Assembly (NCBI GenBank): GCA_034509425.1
Contig: JAVTVJ010001202.1
Location: 1 to 64,000 of the forward strand
Source of the DNA: Eopsaltria australis
Lineage: Eukaryota; Chordata; Aves; Passeriformes; Petroicidae
Direction: 5' to 3'
DNA length: 64,000 bases
The position numbers and the translations under genes were made by a program. The notes under the pieces are model-generated. The model was given only the letters and a program-made list of their open reading frames with translations. It was not told the DNA's origin and did not search any database. The first letter of the stretch is position 1; the number at the start of each line of letters is the position of its first letter. Positions 1-13,400 of the stretch are shown here, in pieces.

Positions 1-3000
1 TTGGAACAGCACTGCAGAATCAGCTTGTGCAGGGAAATTTGTAAAGGAGGTGTTTTATCTGGTGGTGGGTTTTTGGTGTTTTTACATGCATGGTAATTGA
101 GAAAATGTAGTCATATGCAAAGGTTAAGTAAAACAAATCATCTTTTTGTGTAACTTTGACTATCTTACTAGAAGTAGAAAACTCTTCTAGTTGTGCAATA
201 GTTTTAATGTACTTTTTTGTGGTTTTGTTTTTGCAATAGTAATTACAAGGACTTTTTTGTCTGGAATTTCTATTGTGTGAGTGTGACACACAAAGGTGAA
301 TGCGTAAAGAAAGCCTTGAGAGTAATATGGCATTGTAAAGGTTTTTCAGCTAGTGCTATAGTTGGGTAAAAAATCAGCTAATGGTAAAGGTGCTGCTGCC
401 TGTTTCTCCAGAATATGCCCACTACAGCTGTAAACACTCTAAAGCCCCTCCTTCAAGGCTGTAGCAGAGGCAGAATTAAGCATACTTGTAGTGAAGTCTT
501 CTTCATCTTTTACGTGCCTCAACAGGAGAGACTGTGAGCCTGTTCTCCCTCTCCTACCATCTTTTATCAACAAAATGCTGTTTATTTGGGAAAGAAACGA
601 GCCCTGGGTATTTCAGGGCAAATGCAGCAAAATCTGCATGATATGGAGAGGCAGCATCCTCTACACTCATGTGGCTCAACTGATCAGTATCCTCAATGTG
701 TTCTGTGCTTTCAGCATCAAACTCACTGTGTGCTGTCAGAGGTCCCCTTGCAAAGTACCAAGCGTAGTTGCAGGTTTCTCTGAATGATGTAAAGGCTGAA
801 AGGAGGCTGAGAGGATGAACTTTCATGAGTAAAACCTAGGAAAAGTGGCTAATAACTGTTGAACAGCATTAAGCATGGAAGATGAAGAAAATGTCTTCCA
901 TGGAAGAAGAAGGAATAGTGTGATGTAACTTAGAAGATAAGAATGAGCTAATGAAAACTGAAAAATCATCCAATACTGCTTAGTCTTTCCTGTAAATATA
1001 ATCACCCCTTCATGAATATAAATTCTCATCTCTCCTTTTTCCATCACATTTCTTTCCTCGGACATTTTGAGTGGTAGAATACAGCACATTTTTAGCCAGA
1101 CTGCATGCAGGAAGACTCCGCATGAGAAGCATTGGATATCCACTTTTTGCCTGACTCACTGCAGTCTTGTGTATATGATTTTGTTTGACCCTTTATGATA
1201 TGCTCGAAACATGTAGGGCCTTAGAACTTGCACTGAGGGCTGCAAGCTCTAAGGATGGGGAGAATGCACACCTTGAAGTATTGCACTTTGAATCTTAAGT
1301 GTGTAAAGTATGAGTGCAGCTAACTTCAGAATGTCTTGAAATGTACTTCAGAGAGAACAGCACTTACTACCACAGTAATTTTTAAGTAGTCCTTCAGAAG
1401 GAGCTTTTGAAGACCTTGCACAAGTGCAAGAGGAATTTGGTTATTTTCTTCTTTAGAAGCCTTCATTGCTTCTATTTTTATAACAGCTAGAATGAGACTT
1501 AAGTTCAGAGCAAAAATATTTTAAAATAATTAAAAGGAAGGTTCTTCAGGGAGTGCATTGCAGACTCTTACGAGTTTACCTGCATCTTTAGTAGAACACT
1601 ACTGGAGTACAGGGTGCGGGGGCAAGGTATCTTACGACTACTTTATGCAGAGTGGTCTGTCTTTTATGTCGAACACTTAAAATTACAATCTTCTCCTTTA
1701 CTTCTAAATCTGTAGTTTCCTGGGACTTTGTTTAGCACTCTTTTCAGCAAAGCCTTAGTTCTGTGTGTGGTAGGGGAGGTTGAGTACATTTGGATAAGAG
1801 AATTTTCGCTATAATTAATGGGCATTGGGAAACATGACCCTGCCTAGATAAAAGGGAGTTCTGGATCATTAAGATTTAGATAATGGAAGGGGTTATATGT
1901 GAAAAGCAATTGTCTGATATGACAATAGCAAAAGACAAATGGGGTAGGAGGGTTTACTTTGTTTTTAGTTGGTTTAGAAAACATAAACACAGCATGCTTA
2001 GTAAAACTCCAGCAGACACTATGTTTGGAAATTATGTAATGACTCCATATAGGCTGTAATGATATCCTGAAACCCTGTATTTAAACTAACCTGAATTACA
2101 ATGAGAGATAAACAGAATATTTACCCATCCCTTATGAGCTGCTGCTGATATGTAAATTTATTCTTCTACTTTGCACAAATATACTTTTGAGCTACTGCTT
2201 AAACACTTCAAGGTCCTTAGCCAAACAGTTTTAATGATGCCTCCAGTATTATGAAAGTGTGACATTTGATGAATGCCTTGTATAGTTGTGATATCAGGGA
2301 AAGCGTAAACAAAAAACGCACATCAAGTCATCGTGCAACACCTAGATAATTTATAATTTTACTGTTTATATCCATCTTGACATTTTTTATCTGCCAAAGG
2401 CAGGTTTCATTTGGAATCTTAATCTGAGATTTATTTGGTGGATCTGGAAATCATAGCTAGAGTTCCCACAGGAAATGGTCCATCTACCAACAGATTAAAT
2501 GGCAGTCCTGCAGTTGTTAAGGGAGCTCTGCATTTAACACACATGCATACTCATTCAGTCAGCACTGTGGAGAAAAATTAAAGTAGTAACCCAGGTTTAG
2601 GAACAATGTAGCTAAAAAGTCCCATATTTGCTGAATGACAAAGGGTTATATAGCAGCATTTCATTTTATTATTCGTGCTTGAATTTCTTGTTTGCTTTGT
2701 TGAGTCTGCTGACGAATACTAATAAATGCCTGCAACAATCCAGACGAGAGATGCCTGGCAACAAAGCTATGCGGTGGACCTCCCTGATCTTCTCCAGTTC
2801 ACAACCTGACCTTTTGAAAAATTGGCTGGGCTAAGCTGCAGAATTTGGGTGTAATGGTTATTGTTAACTCCAGCTTTAGGATTTATTAATTTGTGTGATC
2901 AAGACTTACCTATACTTCAAAGTTTCAAAAGACCAAACACAATCATCCATCCATTAGAACTAACATTGTGTTTCAGTGAATCCCACTTAGTATCTGCCTA

Positions 3001-4318
3001 GAGATTCTGCTGTTTTGATGCATTCAGAATATTAAAATGCTTTTTCTACTGTGAGACCAATCCAATGAAAATCTGGTGTCTTCTCAGAGACTAATATTTT
3101 AAAATAACAATATGTTAATGAATTGCAAATGGAGAGTGGAATGCCAAAGGAAATGTCTGATATTTACACATTAATAAATGCATCATGATTAACTGCAGTG
3201 AATACCAAAATAATGATTGACCACATATTTTAAAGACTGAGTAGCATTTTTCTATTTTAAATATTCAACAGTTTGTACACAATTTCTGTTTAGATGCAAA
3301 AGAGGACAAAAGACTTAGTGAGAGAGACAGGTAAGGGAAACATCATTACTAAAATAATCAGAATCCTTGGAGAATTGTAAAAAATTGCCTTTGCCAGAAT
3401 AACTCCAATTGTTCTTAATCTCCTTCTCAATTTATTTCTTTATGGAGGGTGTTGCCAGGGTTCCACAGAAGTACAGGTGAATACAGAAGCATTCAAAATA
3501 ACACAGATGTCCCCCAAATTACATTGCTAAAACAGAATTCACTGTTCTCTTTAGATTCCTTTAAGGAATGAAAAAAAAAAAACAAAAAACCATTAAACTT
3601 CTGAGTTTTGTCCATATTTTAATAGACAAATTATTTTCAAACCTCTTCTTTTTTTGTATATGAATGTGTTATGGGATATAGGGCAAGCTAAAGCATTAAT
3701 GCATGTTATAGCTTTGGTTATTCTCAACAAAGTTGCAAGAAGGTTATGCTGTTTTCTTTGTTCAATTTTTTGGACAACTTAAATGCTTAACTGTAGCCAG
3801 AGATCAACTATTTGAATAGCATTGCTGTGTTCACCTGACTGACTGCTAAAGCAGTTTTAATTGTTTGGAAATTCTTTGCATTAGAATGATATTCAATATA
3901 ATTTTTATAAAAAAGGTTCTTTCCTTTATTCTGCCTAATATTGAAATTACAGGAAGTTTGTTTATATTGTCCATTGCACATCTGTCTTCTAATATACAAA
4001 TACTGTTAGCAAACCAGTCATGTGAATTAAAATTATCATCCTAAAGAAGTGTCAAAGGATACTATTTTAGTTATTTAAAATTAATCTTAATTTTTTTTGA
4101 TTGTGTAAATGTTATTTTGCCATTCACAACTAAATGTATTTTTTTCTTGAAGTACAGTTGATATTGCTTTCTAAAACTTCTCTGACAGAAAAGAGAAAAA
4201 TTTCACAACTTTAAGCAGGAGAAAAGAGCAGGGAGGGCCATCAGTGAGGTTGCTCAGACTCCAAGATGCAGTGTGGATCCAGTGCCTTTGACTTCTGCAG
4301 TTTTTCCTTGTGTCATGG
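1..4318. other. Intergenic, AT-rich, no gene recognised
   Basis: I see no coding exon, RNA gene or well-defined repeat here. Open frames are short (about 106 codons or fewer), overlap on both strands and resemble no family I know. Short homopolymer A runs occur near 3,570-3,590. The stretch ends at the left LTR of the retrovirus remnant. Confidence 0.6.
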
Positions 4319-4694
4319 TGTCATGGTTTAGGAATGGTATTCTCCAAATTAGCACTCCCACTAATACCACATGCACCTCCCCCCTCCAGCTGGAGCCACA
4401 GAAGGTAAAGATCACAAGTTCAGAGAAAAGCAAATTACTGGGAACAGCAATGAGATAAGAAAATGAACAGTAACAGCAAAAATACTAACGACAGAGGGTA
4501 TAGGAAAAGAAACGATTCAGGAGAAAAACATAGACCACACCACACCCAATAACAGAGCACCCTTTCCCCCTCAATAATGGTCAGTAGTGGATGGCTCCCT
4601 CCAACACATTTTCTGGACCTGAAGGCACCCCATCTTCCCAGAAAAGAGTCCTCATGACATGAGGTGGTATGGAATAATGTCTGTGTCTTGGCCA
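4319..4694 (-). repeat. 3' LTR of the retrovirus remnant
   Basis: About 376 bp, downstream copy in the minus-strand orientation, with TG and CA ends and an adjacent purine tract at 4,695-4,705. The octamer TGTCATGG occurs twice in a row at 4,311-4,326, making the exact left edge ambiguous by 8 bp. Confidence 0.78.
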
Positions 4695-4829
4695 TGTCCC
4701 CTCCTGGCTACTACAAAAATTAACCCTTGCATTGCTGGAACCAGGCCCTTTTCCACCTGATAATCCAAAATTTTTGCCTTCAAGCCTGTTAGTGATCATT
4801 TCCAAAATCCCTGGGCAATTGGGGTTTCC

Positions 4830-5180
4830 TGTTCAAGTCCACTCAGGACTGCTGACACTTACAGGACAGAACCTTCTGAGAGACCAGGAAAGATATTCAG
4901 CTGTCTAATTTCTTCTGTCTCCACAGCAGCTATCCTAAAAGCTCAATGATGCTCTTTTGGGTCCTTGAAATACCCTCTCCTCAGGTAATCTGTGCCAAGG
5001 ATGCGTGGGGCCTCTGAGCCAGTCACAAGGAGGTGTATTTGCCATTTGTTCCCCCTCAGGCCCACTTCAGCTTCCAGTAGAGTCAGCTGTTGGGATGCCT
5101 GTCACCCAGAAATAGGATTAGATTCTGCCCCTGCATGTCTTGGTGGCATCAGCGTACACTGTGCGCCAGCATCAACAAAA
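4830..5180 (-). pseudogene. Retroviral aspartic protease-like fragment, broken
   Basis: On the minus strand between the two LTRs there is a degenerate stretch resembling retropepsin. An Asp-Ala-Gly-Ala motif lies at 5,162-5,173, in the position of the catalytic Asp-Thr/Ser-Gly. A Leu-Gly-x-Asp-x-Leu motif follows at 4,982-4,999, in the same frame and about 58 codons downstream, which is the usual spacing in retroviral proteases. The frame contains stop codons, so no functional enzyme can be made. No reverse transcriptase or envelope remains beside it. Confidence 0.6.
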
Positions 5181-5604
5181 GCCTTCTACTCTTGTGAGTC
5201 TGAAGTGCCAGGTCCTGGGATCCACAGAGTCCAGTAATACAATTGTCCCTTTCCTCCACGTGGTAGTGCCTGAGTAAGGATAGGAGAGAAACACTGAATG
5301 CACATTCCAAATGACCCTCATTGCCCTTGATGTTATCATGTCGTAAGTTGATATCCCACAGTACAGCAACAAAAGAATCCTGATCCCTCTCCCTGCTCTG
5401 AAAAAGATTATCGTGAGGAGCACATATGGGAATACATACAGTTTATATATATATTTACCCATTTGAACAGCCCAAGCAACATTCTGACCACTGGCTCTGG
5501 ACCTAATACAACAAATGCTTAGATCAAATTCGTTTCCAACCTGCTCTGGGCAGATCTGTTGTGTCTTAACCCTTCATGCCTCATGCTGGACACCAATTAC
5601 AACT

Positions 5605-5981
5605 GCCTTGGTTTAGGAATGGTATACTCCAATTAATTCTTCTATTAAAGCCATGTGCCACTCCCTTTCCCCCTTCCAATTTGAGGCACAAAAAGCAAAG
5701 ATCATGGGTTGAGATAAGAGCAATTTACTGGGTACAGCAATGAGATAAGAAACTGAACAGTAACAGCAACAATACTAATGATAGAGGGTATAAGAAAAGA
5801 ACCGATTCACACAGAAACCACACCCCCTATCCCCCATAACAGGCAATACCAGGCAGCTCCCTCTTCCTCCTTCAGCCACATTATCTGGCTCAGAAGGAGC
5901 CCCTTCTCCCCCGAAGAGCGTTCCTTTCCCCTGCCCCTGGCAATGATGTGAGTTGATACGTACTCATGTCTTGTTGGGACA
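5605..5981 (-). repeat. 5' LTR of the retrovirus remnant
   Basis: About 377 bp, upstream copy in the minus-strand orientation. It aligns along its whole length with 4,319-4,694, sharing blocks such as GGTTTAGGAATGGTAT, GGTACAGCAATGAGATAAG-like and GACAGAGGGTATA-like segments with scattered substitutions. The visible divergence indicates an old insertion. Confidence 0.78.
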
Positions 5982-6199
5982 CTGAATGTACTGTGCATCT
6001 GTGTGGTGATTCCCTTTGTTACTGCCAAGGGTTTGGCAGGTAGTACATGGAACTTTGACTGGGCAGAGCACAGAGAAATAAAAGGAGTTAGATTTGTATT
6101 ACAAATCTACTCTGAGCTCAGTCTTTGCTTGTTATCAGGTTCCTGTGACTGCCATGCGTCCATGCTACAGAAGTGGTTTAGGGAGATTGTAGAGTCCCA

Positions 6200-7400
6200 C
6201 TAGAAAAAACGCCTCGCCCCCATCCTCACCACCCTCGGGCGCGCCCCCGGCCCCCCGTCTTGGCGGCAGGTGCGGCCAGCTCGGGCGGCGGGGCCCGACC
6301 GCAGCCCCGGGCACGCACCTGGCGGAGTCGCAGCCGGCGGCCAGGCGGTCGCTCCCGCCGGAGTCAGCGGGGCTCGGGGGCGGTGGGAGGAAAAGCAGAT
6401 TTATAAACCTGGCAGCCTTCGCTCATTTGCTGCTGGAGGCTCCTCCTCTCCGTCTCGCTCCGGCCGCGTCGCAGGCGGGGGCTGCCAGCGCCCTCGCCCC
6501 CCGCCCGAACCCAGCGGCGGCCCGGGCCCCGTCAGGCGGCAGGACCGACTGCGTTCCGTAGGTGCGGCCGTGCCGCCCGCCCTCACGCCGGGTCCCCCAG
6601 CCCCGCACCCACCTCACCGGCAGAAGGCGCGACGGGCACGGACGCTCGCTGCCCCAGTGCCGACCGCTCCCTTGCCGCCGCCTCCTGCTCCCTCCGCCCG
6701 CCCCCCGCCGCCGTCGTCTCCTCCTCTCCCGGCCGGCGCACAGCCCGCCCCGCCGGGCGCTCCTACCTGCGGGGGGCTGCGGCGCTCCCCTCGCACGGCC
6801 CCCGCCCGCCTCGGCGCCTTCCCCGCGGCTGGGGCTGGGCCGGCGCAGCCCCCTCCTCCCCGCGCCGGCGGGGGCAGGGCGGCGGCGGTGGGAGAGGCAG
6901 GAGCACCAGCAGGAGGAGGAGTTGGTGCCCGTGTGTAACAAGTTTGGGTTGCCCCGCAGTATGGCGGCCGAGCGGCGCTGGGGGCGGACCCGGCCCTCTG
7001 TCCCGGGGGTCCGGCAGGGGGGCCGAGCCTCCCTCTCCGCGGTGCTGCTCGTGCCTCCGCACGCGCCCGGCGCAGCCCCGTTAACGGCAGCGGCCCCGCG
7101 GGGCGGCAGCGGCGCCGGGTGACATTGGCCCGGTCACGGCGCCGGCCGAGCGGCCCCTCCCGCGCCACCCGGGGCTGCGAGCCTTGGCAAGGCAGCGAGA
7201 CGCCTCTGCCGAAAGCAGGTGCGGTGTCCCGCAGGTCAGCCGGGCCGAGCAAGAGCCACCGCAGCTCCTCGCACCTAGTGCCACTTGTCGCATTCCGCTG
7301 CTCCTCCTCTGCCTTTTCGTCTCGGGCAGGATGAATCCGCTCGCCGCAGACCACAGGGAAAACCGCGCCTGGGATCCAGCCTCTCGGCACCATGGGAGTG
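6200..7400. promoter_or_regulatory. Large CpG island, promoter of an unidentified gene (possibly SEMA4D)
   Basis: Composition changes abruptly at about 6,205 from AT-rich to extremely GC- and CpG-rich, and returns to the genomic background by about 7,400-7,500. GC boxes are frequent. Long open frames on both strands (up to 259 codons) come from the lack of A/T-rich stops and are low-complexity Pro/Arg/Ala/Gly; I do not call them genes. On the minus strand there are good splice donors: CCAG|GTGCGTGC (exon end 6,319), CCG|GTGAGG (6,618) and GCAG|GTAGGA (6,767). Plus-strand donors also occur near 7,216-7,235. The pattern fits one or more non-coding first exons, perhaps transcribed leftwards. In human, SEMA4D starts upstream of GADD45G and is transcribed away from it, so its promoter is the leading candidate by synteny only. 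Confidence 0.75.
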
Positions 7401-10400
7401 GAATAACTCGTACCGAAAGCAAACGTTGCTGGAATTATTGCACCTTAAAGCATAGGTTCGCTTAGGTGACTGCTTGGCGGTATATAAAAAGGAGGACAGA
7501 AAATAGGTCAGTAAATGCACAGATCTCACCCGCGATCCTTCTGCTGAGTCACTGATGAGTTATTGATTACCATCATGTCCGTGCACGCCTGATGTGACTG
7601 TTCAGATGAATGACATGGACCAACACATGGGTGTCTCTTTTTGGACTGGGGTTTGGTTTGGGTTTTTTTATTGCTGTGGAACAGGTGATACCAGTGTCGT
7701 GGGCTTGCAATAGCTTGGTTAGCAACAGTCATTGAAGCAAGACTGAACAAAATACTTAATTTGTCAGATATTGGCACTTGCTTTACTGGCTGACCTTTAA
7801 ATTCCAGCATTACACAACATTATATTTTTACAATAACATGATAGTCAATAACTAATAATTCACGTTAGCTGTAGGTAAGAAATACTGTCAAGAAATCATT
7901 GAGGAAATCGAACCTTTTAAAGACATAAAGACAAGATGATAACCTCAGATGAAAGACGTTTAGATGCAAAGCAACCTTGATATTTCAGGGTCTACGAAAT
8001 GGTAGAGTCTGAAGGAGGATATTAGCAGAGCCAGCCAACAGTCTGTTGTGCGGAAAACACTGGGAAATCAATTTTCCTGCATTATATTTTCAAAACGGCA
8101 ATTTAACTTAGGCCATCTTAACATTGGGTAACCAGTGTTCATCACACCATTGACATCAAACAGGGTCATAACGCCATGCAAACATTAGATATGAAGCATG
8201 GAGAGGAAAGTAGTCATACCCAGCTCTGGGAGACGACAGCAGCAGGGAGCAGGAGGGTTGAGAAGCCATGGTCTGCCAGGAAGGGGGAGATCGAGTTCTG
8301 ATGATTCACCTGAGTCTTAGAGGAGCATAAAAAAAGGATCAAATGAACCCATGCCAGAAAATCCTTGCTGCAAATACAGTAGCATGATAAAAATCCTTAT
8401 CATTTTTTATTTGGGCAGTTGCTGTAATTTATACCATCAGAAGATTAACCTGCATCTCCTCTGGGACTGACTGCTGGTATTAATATGCTGGCAAAACCCT
8501 CTAGTACAGACAAGACTTTAAGCATCTCCTAAGGGGTACCACTATGAAATGATATTCCAAGGAAGAAACAAAGATCCTTTTTTAATCTCTCATTTTACAA
8601 AATCTAGGCTTGGGCAGTTCTTAGCTCTGAGTAGGAAAATCACAGGGATTTTTGTCAGGTTTCCCCAGGGAGCCTGCAGTCTACACAAATTTCCAAAAAC
8701 CCGGAGTGGCACAAGGGAACTGGAGCAAAGGCTAGCAGGCAAAATTTTCATTATTTCTGACTCTCTCCAGGTTAGATGTCATGACCTCTTAAGAATTATA
8801 TTGTTAATTTGTATAATGTAGTTTTCAATATCCATTCTCAGGAAAACCTGAAAAGTCTTGCAGACATGAAGGTTGGAGGTAAAACAAGGAATTGATACTT
8901 GCACCTCGTCAAATGGCAGATTCTCAATCACATTTAGAACCTTCTTTCAAGTAAAATATATTACCAAATGGGATTTGATGAGAAAACACTAGTAATAACA
9001 GTATTGGGAACATATTGCTAGTACCATAAACTGCACCACTGAAAATTCCTATTGGTTCCAGTTATAAGTCATGTGTTTCACAGGATTAATAAACAAATGG
9101 CCTCTGACACAAATCTGAGAGGTTTTCCAGAGGTCTGTAATATTTGTCTGGGTTTTATGTGAACTAGTGGTGTAGTGCTAAAGACACTGGTCCTCACATT
9201 AATTATAAGTGATTTTGTTTTCCTAAGAAAGATTATAATCTTCCAAATACTGCATGCTGTGGCAATGAGATCATATAATGAACAATTATTAATACATGTC
9301 CACATCAATTCCATAATGGGTATTCCAAGGATATGGAGAAAGCATGCTTTTAAAAACCTCTACTGTAAGCATAATAAAGTCTAATCTTCAAAATGACACA
9401 TAATGCTTTCTGCAAAGTAATAATATGTAAAGACTGCTTCAGTCATAATACATTTAGTTCAGACAACATGTTGAGGCTGAATATACACACGGGTATTTTA
9501 AGTTTAGGCAAGCTATATCAAATGGTGCCAGGGAAAAAAAAAAGTAATTAAGCAAGAAAAAGGGGTTAAAGAAAACTGTTAGCAACTGACGGTGCTCTTA
9601 TACCTGCAGTCCTTAATTAAACTCAGAAACAAGCTACAGGGTAGAAGACGGAGGAGCAGAGTAGGGAATGAGAGGAGACCAAAACTGGCTCAGAAGCCAG
9701 GTCTCAGACTGAAGGCAGATCTGTCCAAGAGTGAGTGAGTGAACAGGTGGTGGGTTTTTAGTAAGTCGGTGAAAAGGGCAGTGAATGTGCCCGGAGGTTT
9801 GCAAACTGATACATAATGCAGGGAATAAGTCAGTAGTGGAGTGCGTGAGAGAATGAATGGATGAGGGAAAAAAAACAATAAATGGGTTGAATGAATGCAA
9901 CTGTGAACAATTCTGAATAAAGTCAAAGTTTCAAGCTGTACCTTTATATTGATATGATGGCATGACTTTTCAGATCACTTATCATTGACATAAGCCAGCA
10001 TTAGAGGAAAACAACACACATTGATGGAAAAAAATCCCTTTTCACTACCAATTGTGGGAAAATAACATAATAAAAATAAGGATTTTAAATAGATTTTACA
10101 GTCATGACAATAAAAACAGTTTTAGAAACATTAATACAGAAAAATAAGCACACAAAAGGCATTTAAAAGCATTGCCCAATAAATGAATGTTGATTAATGT
10201 TATTAACCTACTAGAATTGACACAGACCTAAAATTATTTGCAGAGCAGGAAGATGCCATTAACTATCCTAGTTAGGAACCTGATACACAACAGCTCAAAG
10301 TGATTTGTGCAAGATTATACACTAAGTCAGTGGCAGAACCACAGATGGATAAAGCCTTGACCTTTTACTTTTGTATCTTCCCCATCAGGCAGAGAAAATG

Positions 10401-13400
10401 CATTGACTTCACTTTTGCAATTACAGAGGCAGTGAAACTAAATTATAATAGTCAAGGGGTTTTATCTCCTAACCTTGGGGTTTTTTGGGTTTTTTTGGAC
10501 CGCATGCTTCCTATATCATTATGGATAAACATGGCAATTATGTAGAGGATACACTCAGAGACTTTAAAACTGTCCCTGTATTTACCATGTTTGTATGCCT
10601 AAGACAGAAGAAGAGGGAGCTAAGTAAATGCTACTCAGACATCTGCATTTAGATGATGTCGCATAGGAGAAGTGCATGTCTGGATGACATGGCAGAGGAA
10701 GGTCTTTTTCTCTGCCTTTGGTGGATCTGTTTGGCTAAGAACACTGCAAAGGTCACAGAGAGTATTTTCCTTTTCTTTTTATTTCCAAATCTGGAATAAC
10801 AGATTTAGTGGAGCTACACTGTAGTTAGTGTCTAACCATGGAGTTATCTGTAGTCTAGTCTCTCTCTTAAATCCCACTGCACAGCTGTTAGAAAGTTTGC
10901 TAAAGGGATAAGGGACATGGTGAATGAGCATCCTTTAGGGAAGGATGGCAAAAGTGGTAGGGATTCCTCTCATTCTGGTGCTGTGTCAGCCTTTTGTATT
11001 TTAAAATGAGCTATCACTAGTGAATTACAACAATAACATATTTTGCTCCTGGACAAAACAGCAAAAACAAATATTTTGTGTTTTCACTTATCGGTGTCCA
11101 AATACAGAGCCTGTAATTCTTACACAGTAACAGCTAACTTATGTACATGGGCACAAAATTAAGAAACTAACCACTCCAGTGGTCTTTTCATAGGAAGATG
11201 GTATGGAAAGACTTAGAATCAACAGTCAATGAATAATAAATGAATGATAAAAGACATTTTATCCACTCTACATGGTGGAAGAAGTACATGGACTACTGAA
11301 GGAGGCACATGTTTATTAATGAGAAAAATAATAAAAAAGGTGTCAGCAGTGCTTGCCTCAGGGGATAAGGTCAATGAAGCAGCATCAATAATGTAGTGCA
11401 TTAAGAATAATGAAGAAACTAAAGCTCAATACACTGTTTTTATGTTTTTTTAAAATACAACTGCATTTCCAAAAAGATCAAATTAATGAAAATTGTTTAA
11501 TGAAGTCATCACCAATCACAGGAATTATTTCTGATTACATGTTTTTCACATGTATAATATCAATATCAAACAATTGGTGTGGGGTAACGTGCTAGTCATG
11601 AATAAATATGAAACCAGAGAGGTAACAAAGGTGTTCTGTTGTTAACACAGGAAAAGCAAATGTAGGGTTTGACAGTAATGGATTGAGACATTTATAAACT
11701 TTATACTAAGCTTACATTCTTCCTATATGAACCCTATGTTTTTTTGCCTGCATTATTGGAGTATTTTATGATGTTTTCTTATTTTTCAAGCTTATTTTTA
11801 TAGACTAATAACTTCATATTACGCTTTACAAAAACAAATTAAGAAGTGGAATTATAAGAGATTTTTCTGGTGACAAACTGGATTGTAAAAAGATAGTAAC
11901 CACAGACTGGTCTCCTTTATGTATGCATATCTCAGATCATAGTGTGGCCTGGGAAGGGAGGAATGCATCACCACACTAGTGAGTGAAGAGTCTGCCTTTT
12001 TGTCATTCAGCACAGCATTTTAATTCAGTTACTTTCTGTACACTCAGTTTATTGGGCGAGGATCAGAAGACTAGTGGGATTCTTTGACTTATACCAATGC
12101 CTGTAACTTCTACTGAATTGCCCAGCTAAAACCTGTAGACTCCCAAGTTCGAACCTTGATAGAAAAATAATATTAATGTTAAAGCATGTATCTCATAGTT
12201 GCTCCTGTTCCTGTACGGGGCATCTATCTCAAGAAATGACAAGCCAATTGATTCCTGTCAACACTCTGACAACCATGAATCCCCAAAATGAGAAGTCAGC
12301 AGTGGAAATACACTGTGAATAATAGGTGAAAGCAGACAGCTTTCCCCTCCTTGTGTAACCTTTTCCCCCCCGCCCCCTTTCTTGTGCTGGCATCGCTTGT
12401 CCTTCTCACTCCCAAAGAATGCAAAACCTGATGTAACTTGCTTTTTGAACTAAGTTGCCCTAATAACCACCTCTTCGGCTGAAGCTAAATCAGGTCATGA
12501 TTTCCCAGTGGGATGTCTGTCACAGGGACATTTTTTTCCTGCCCTACAGTAAGGTTTTCCTTTCCATCAGTTGCTCCTATTAGGTTTCTGTTACTTTATA
12601 TGGAGAACAAAAGCAAAGGATCCAATTGCCTCACTATTATAAATTAAATAAAAAAGACATACAGTACAGGAAAGGATGGGTTTTTCTAAGCTGATGTGAG
12701 CAATTTGCTACTATCAAAACCCTCTTGAGAACACAGAGCTCTGTTCCAGGGAGTAACAAAAGGAAAAATAAAAGACAAGTTGGAAAGAACCAAGGATAGT
12801 CTTTGACAAGAGACTCACAAAGACAATTTTAAAAGGTCATTTTAAGCATGCAGAAATTGGGAACATTTTATAGCTTCTCTAAGACTTGTGTAACAATATA
12901 AGTGAGTAGATGCGCACAATATCAGAATTCACATCTCTATCTTGCGGTCCTCCCTGAAAGGGAAAGAAAAATGCAAAGACTGATGATTACTGCTTTCAAC
13001 ATGCATCAAGTGGTTTGGCTATCAGGAAAAGATGTCTTTTATCTGTCTGCAACATTCCCCTCCTTAGAAGTTCTTTTTTTGGGTTTCTGCCAAGCTGCCA
13101 GACCATACAGGAAAATATAAAAAAAAATAGGAAGAAGAGGAAGCAAAAACTTTATAGTAGAGCAACCTGGAATTTTTTTTTTATATAATCCAAAAAATTC
13201 TCCACTGCTTAACAAAAGCAAGTTACAAGGAAAGAGATTCAGTTCCTGTGATTAAATACTGATTTTGTAATTAAAATTATCAAGTCAATCGAAATTTTTA
13301 TCCATTAGCCAAAAGTTTTTATCCTGAAGGTCTTCTCATTTTGAAAATTTATGTTTTTTAATTAACACTGAAAGAATATATATTCAATTACAGATGAAAC

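Larger units (their letters stand above)
4319..5981 (-). mobile_element. Decayed endogenous retrovirus remnant (two LTRs plus short internal region)
   Basis: Two clearly similar direct copies of about 376 bp (4,319-4,694 and 5,605-5,981) bracket about 910 bp of internal sequence, which is the layout of a retroviral insertion. Read on the minus strand, each copy starts with TG and ends with CA. A purine-rich tract (AGGAGGGGACA at 4,695-4,705) directly precedes the 3' LTR. A tRNA-primer-site-like TGGTGTC starts at 5,595, nine bases after the 5' LTR, and resembles the tRNA-Leu type used by ERVL-like elements. The internal part is far too short for gag, polymerase and envelope, so most coding sequence is lost and the element is non-autonomous. 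I could not find a matching target-site duplication. Assignment as an ERV is firm; family is uncertain. Confidence 0.8.

Noticed and set aside
6270..7422. Long overlapping open frames (up to 259 codons) on both strands
   Set aside because: They are Pro/Arg/Ala/Gly-rich artefacts of CpG-island composition, overlap in several frames and lack any domain.
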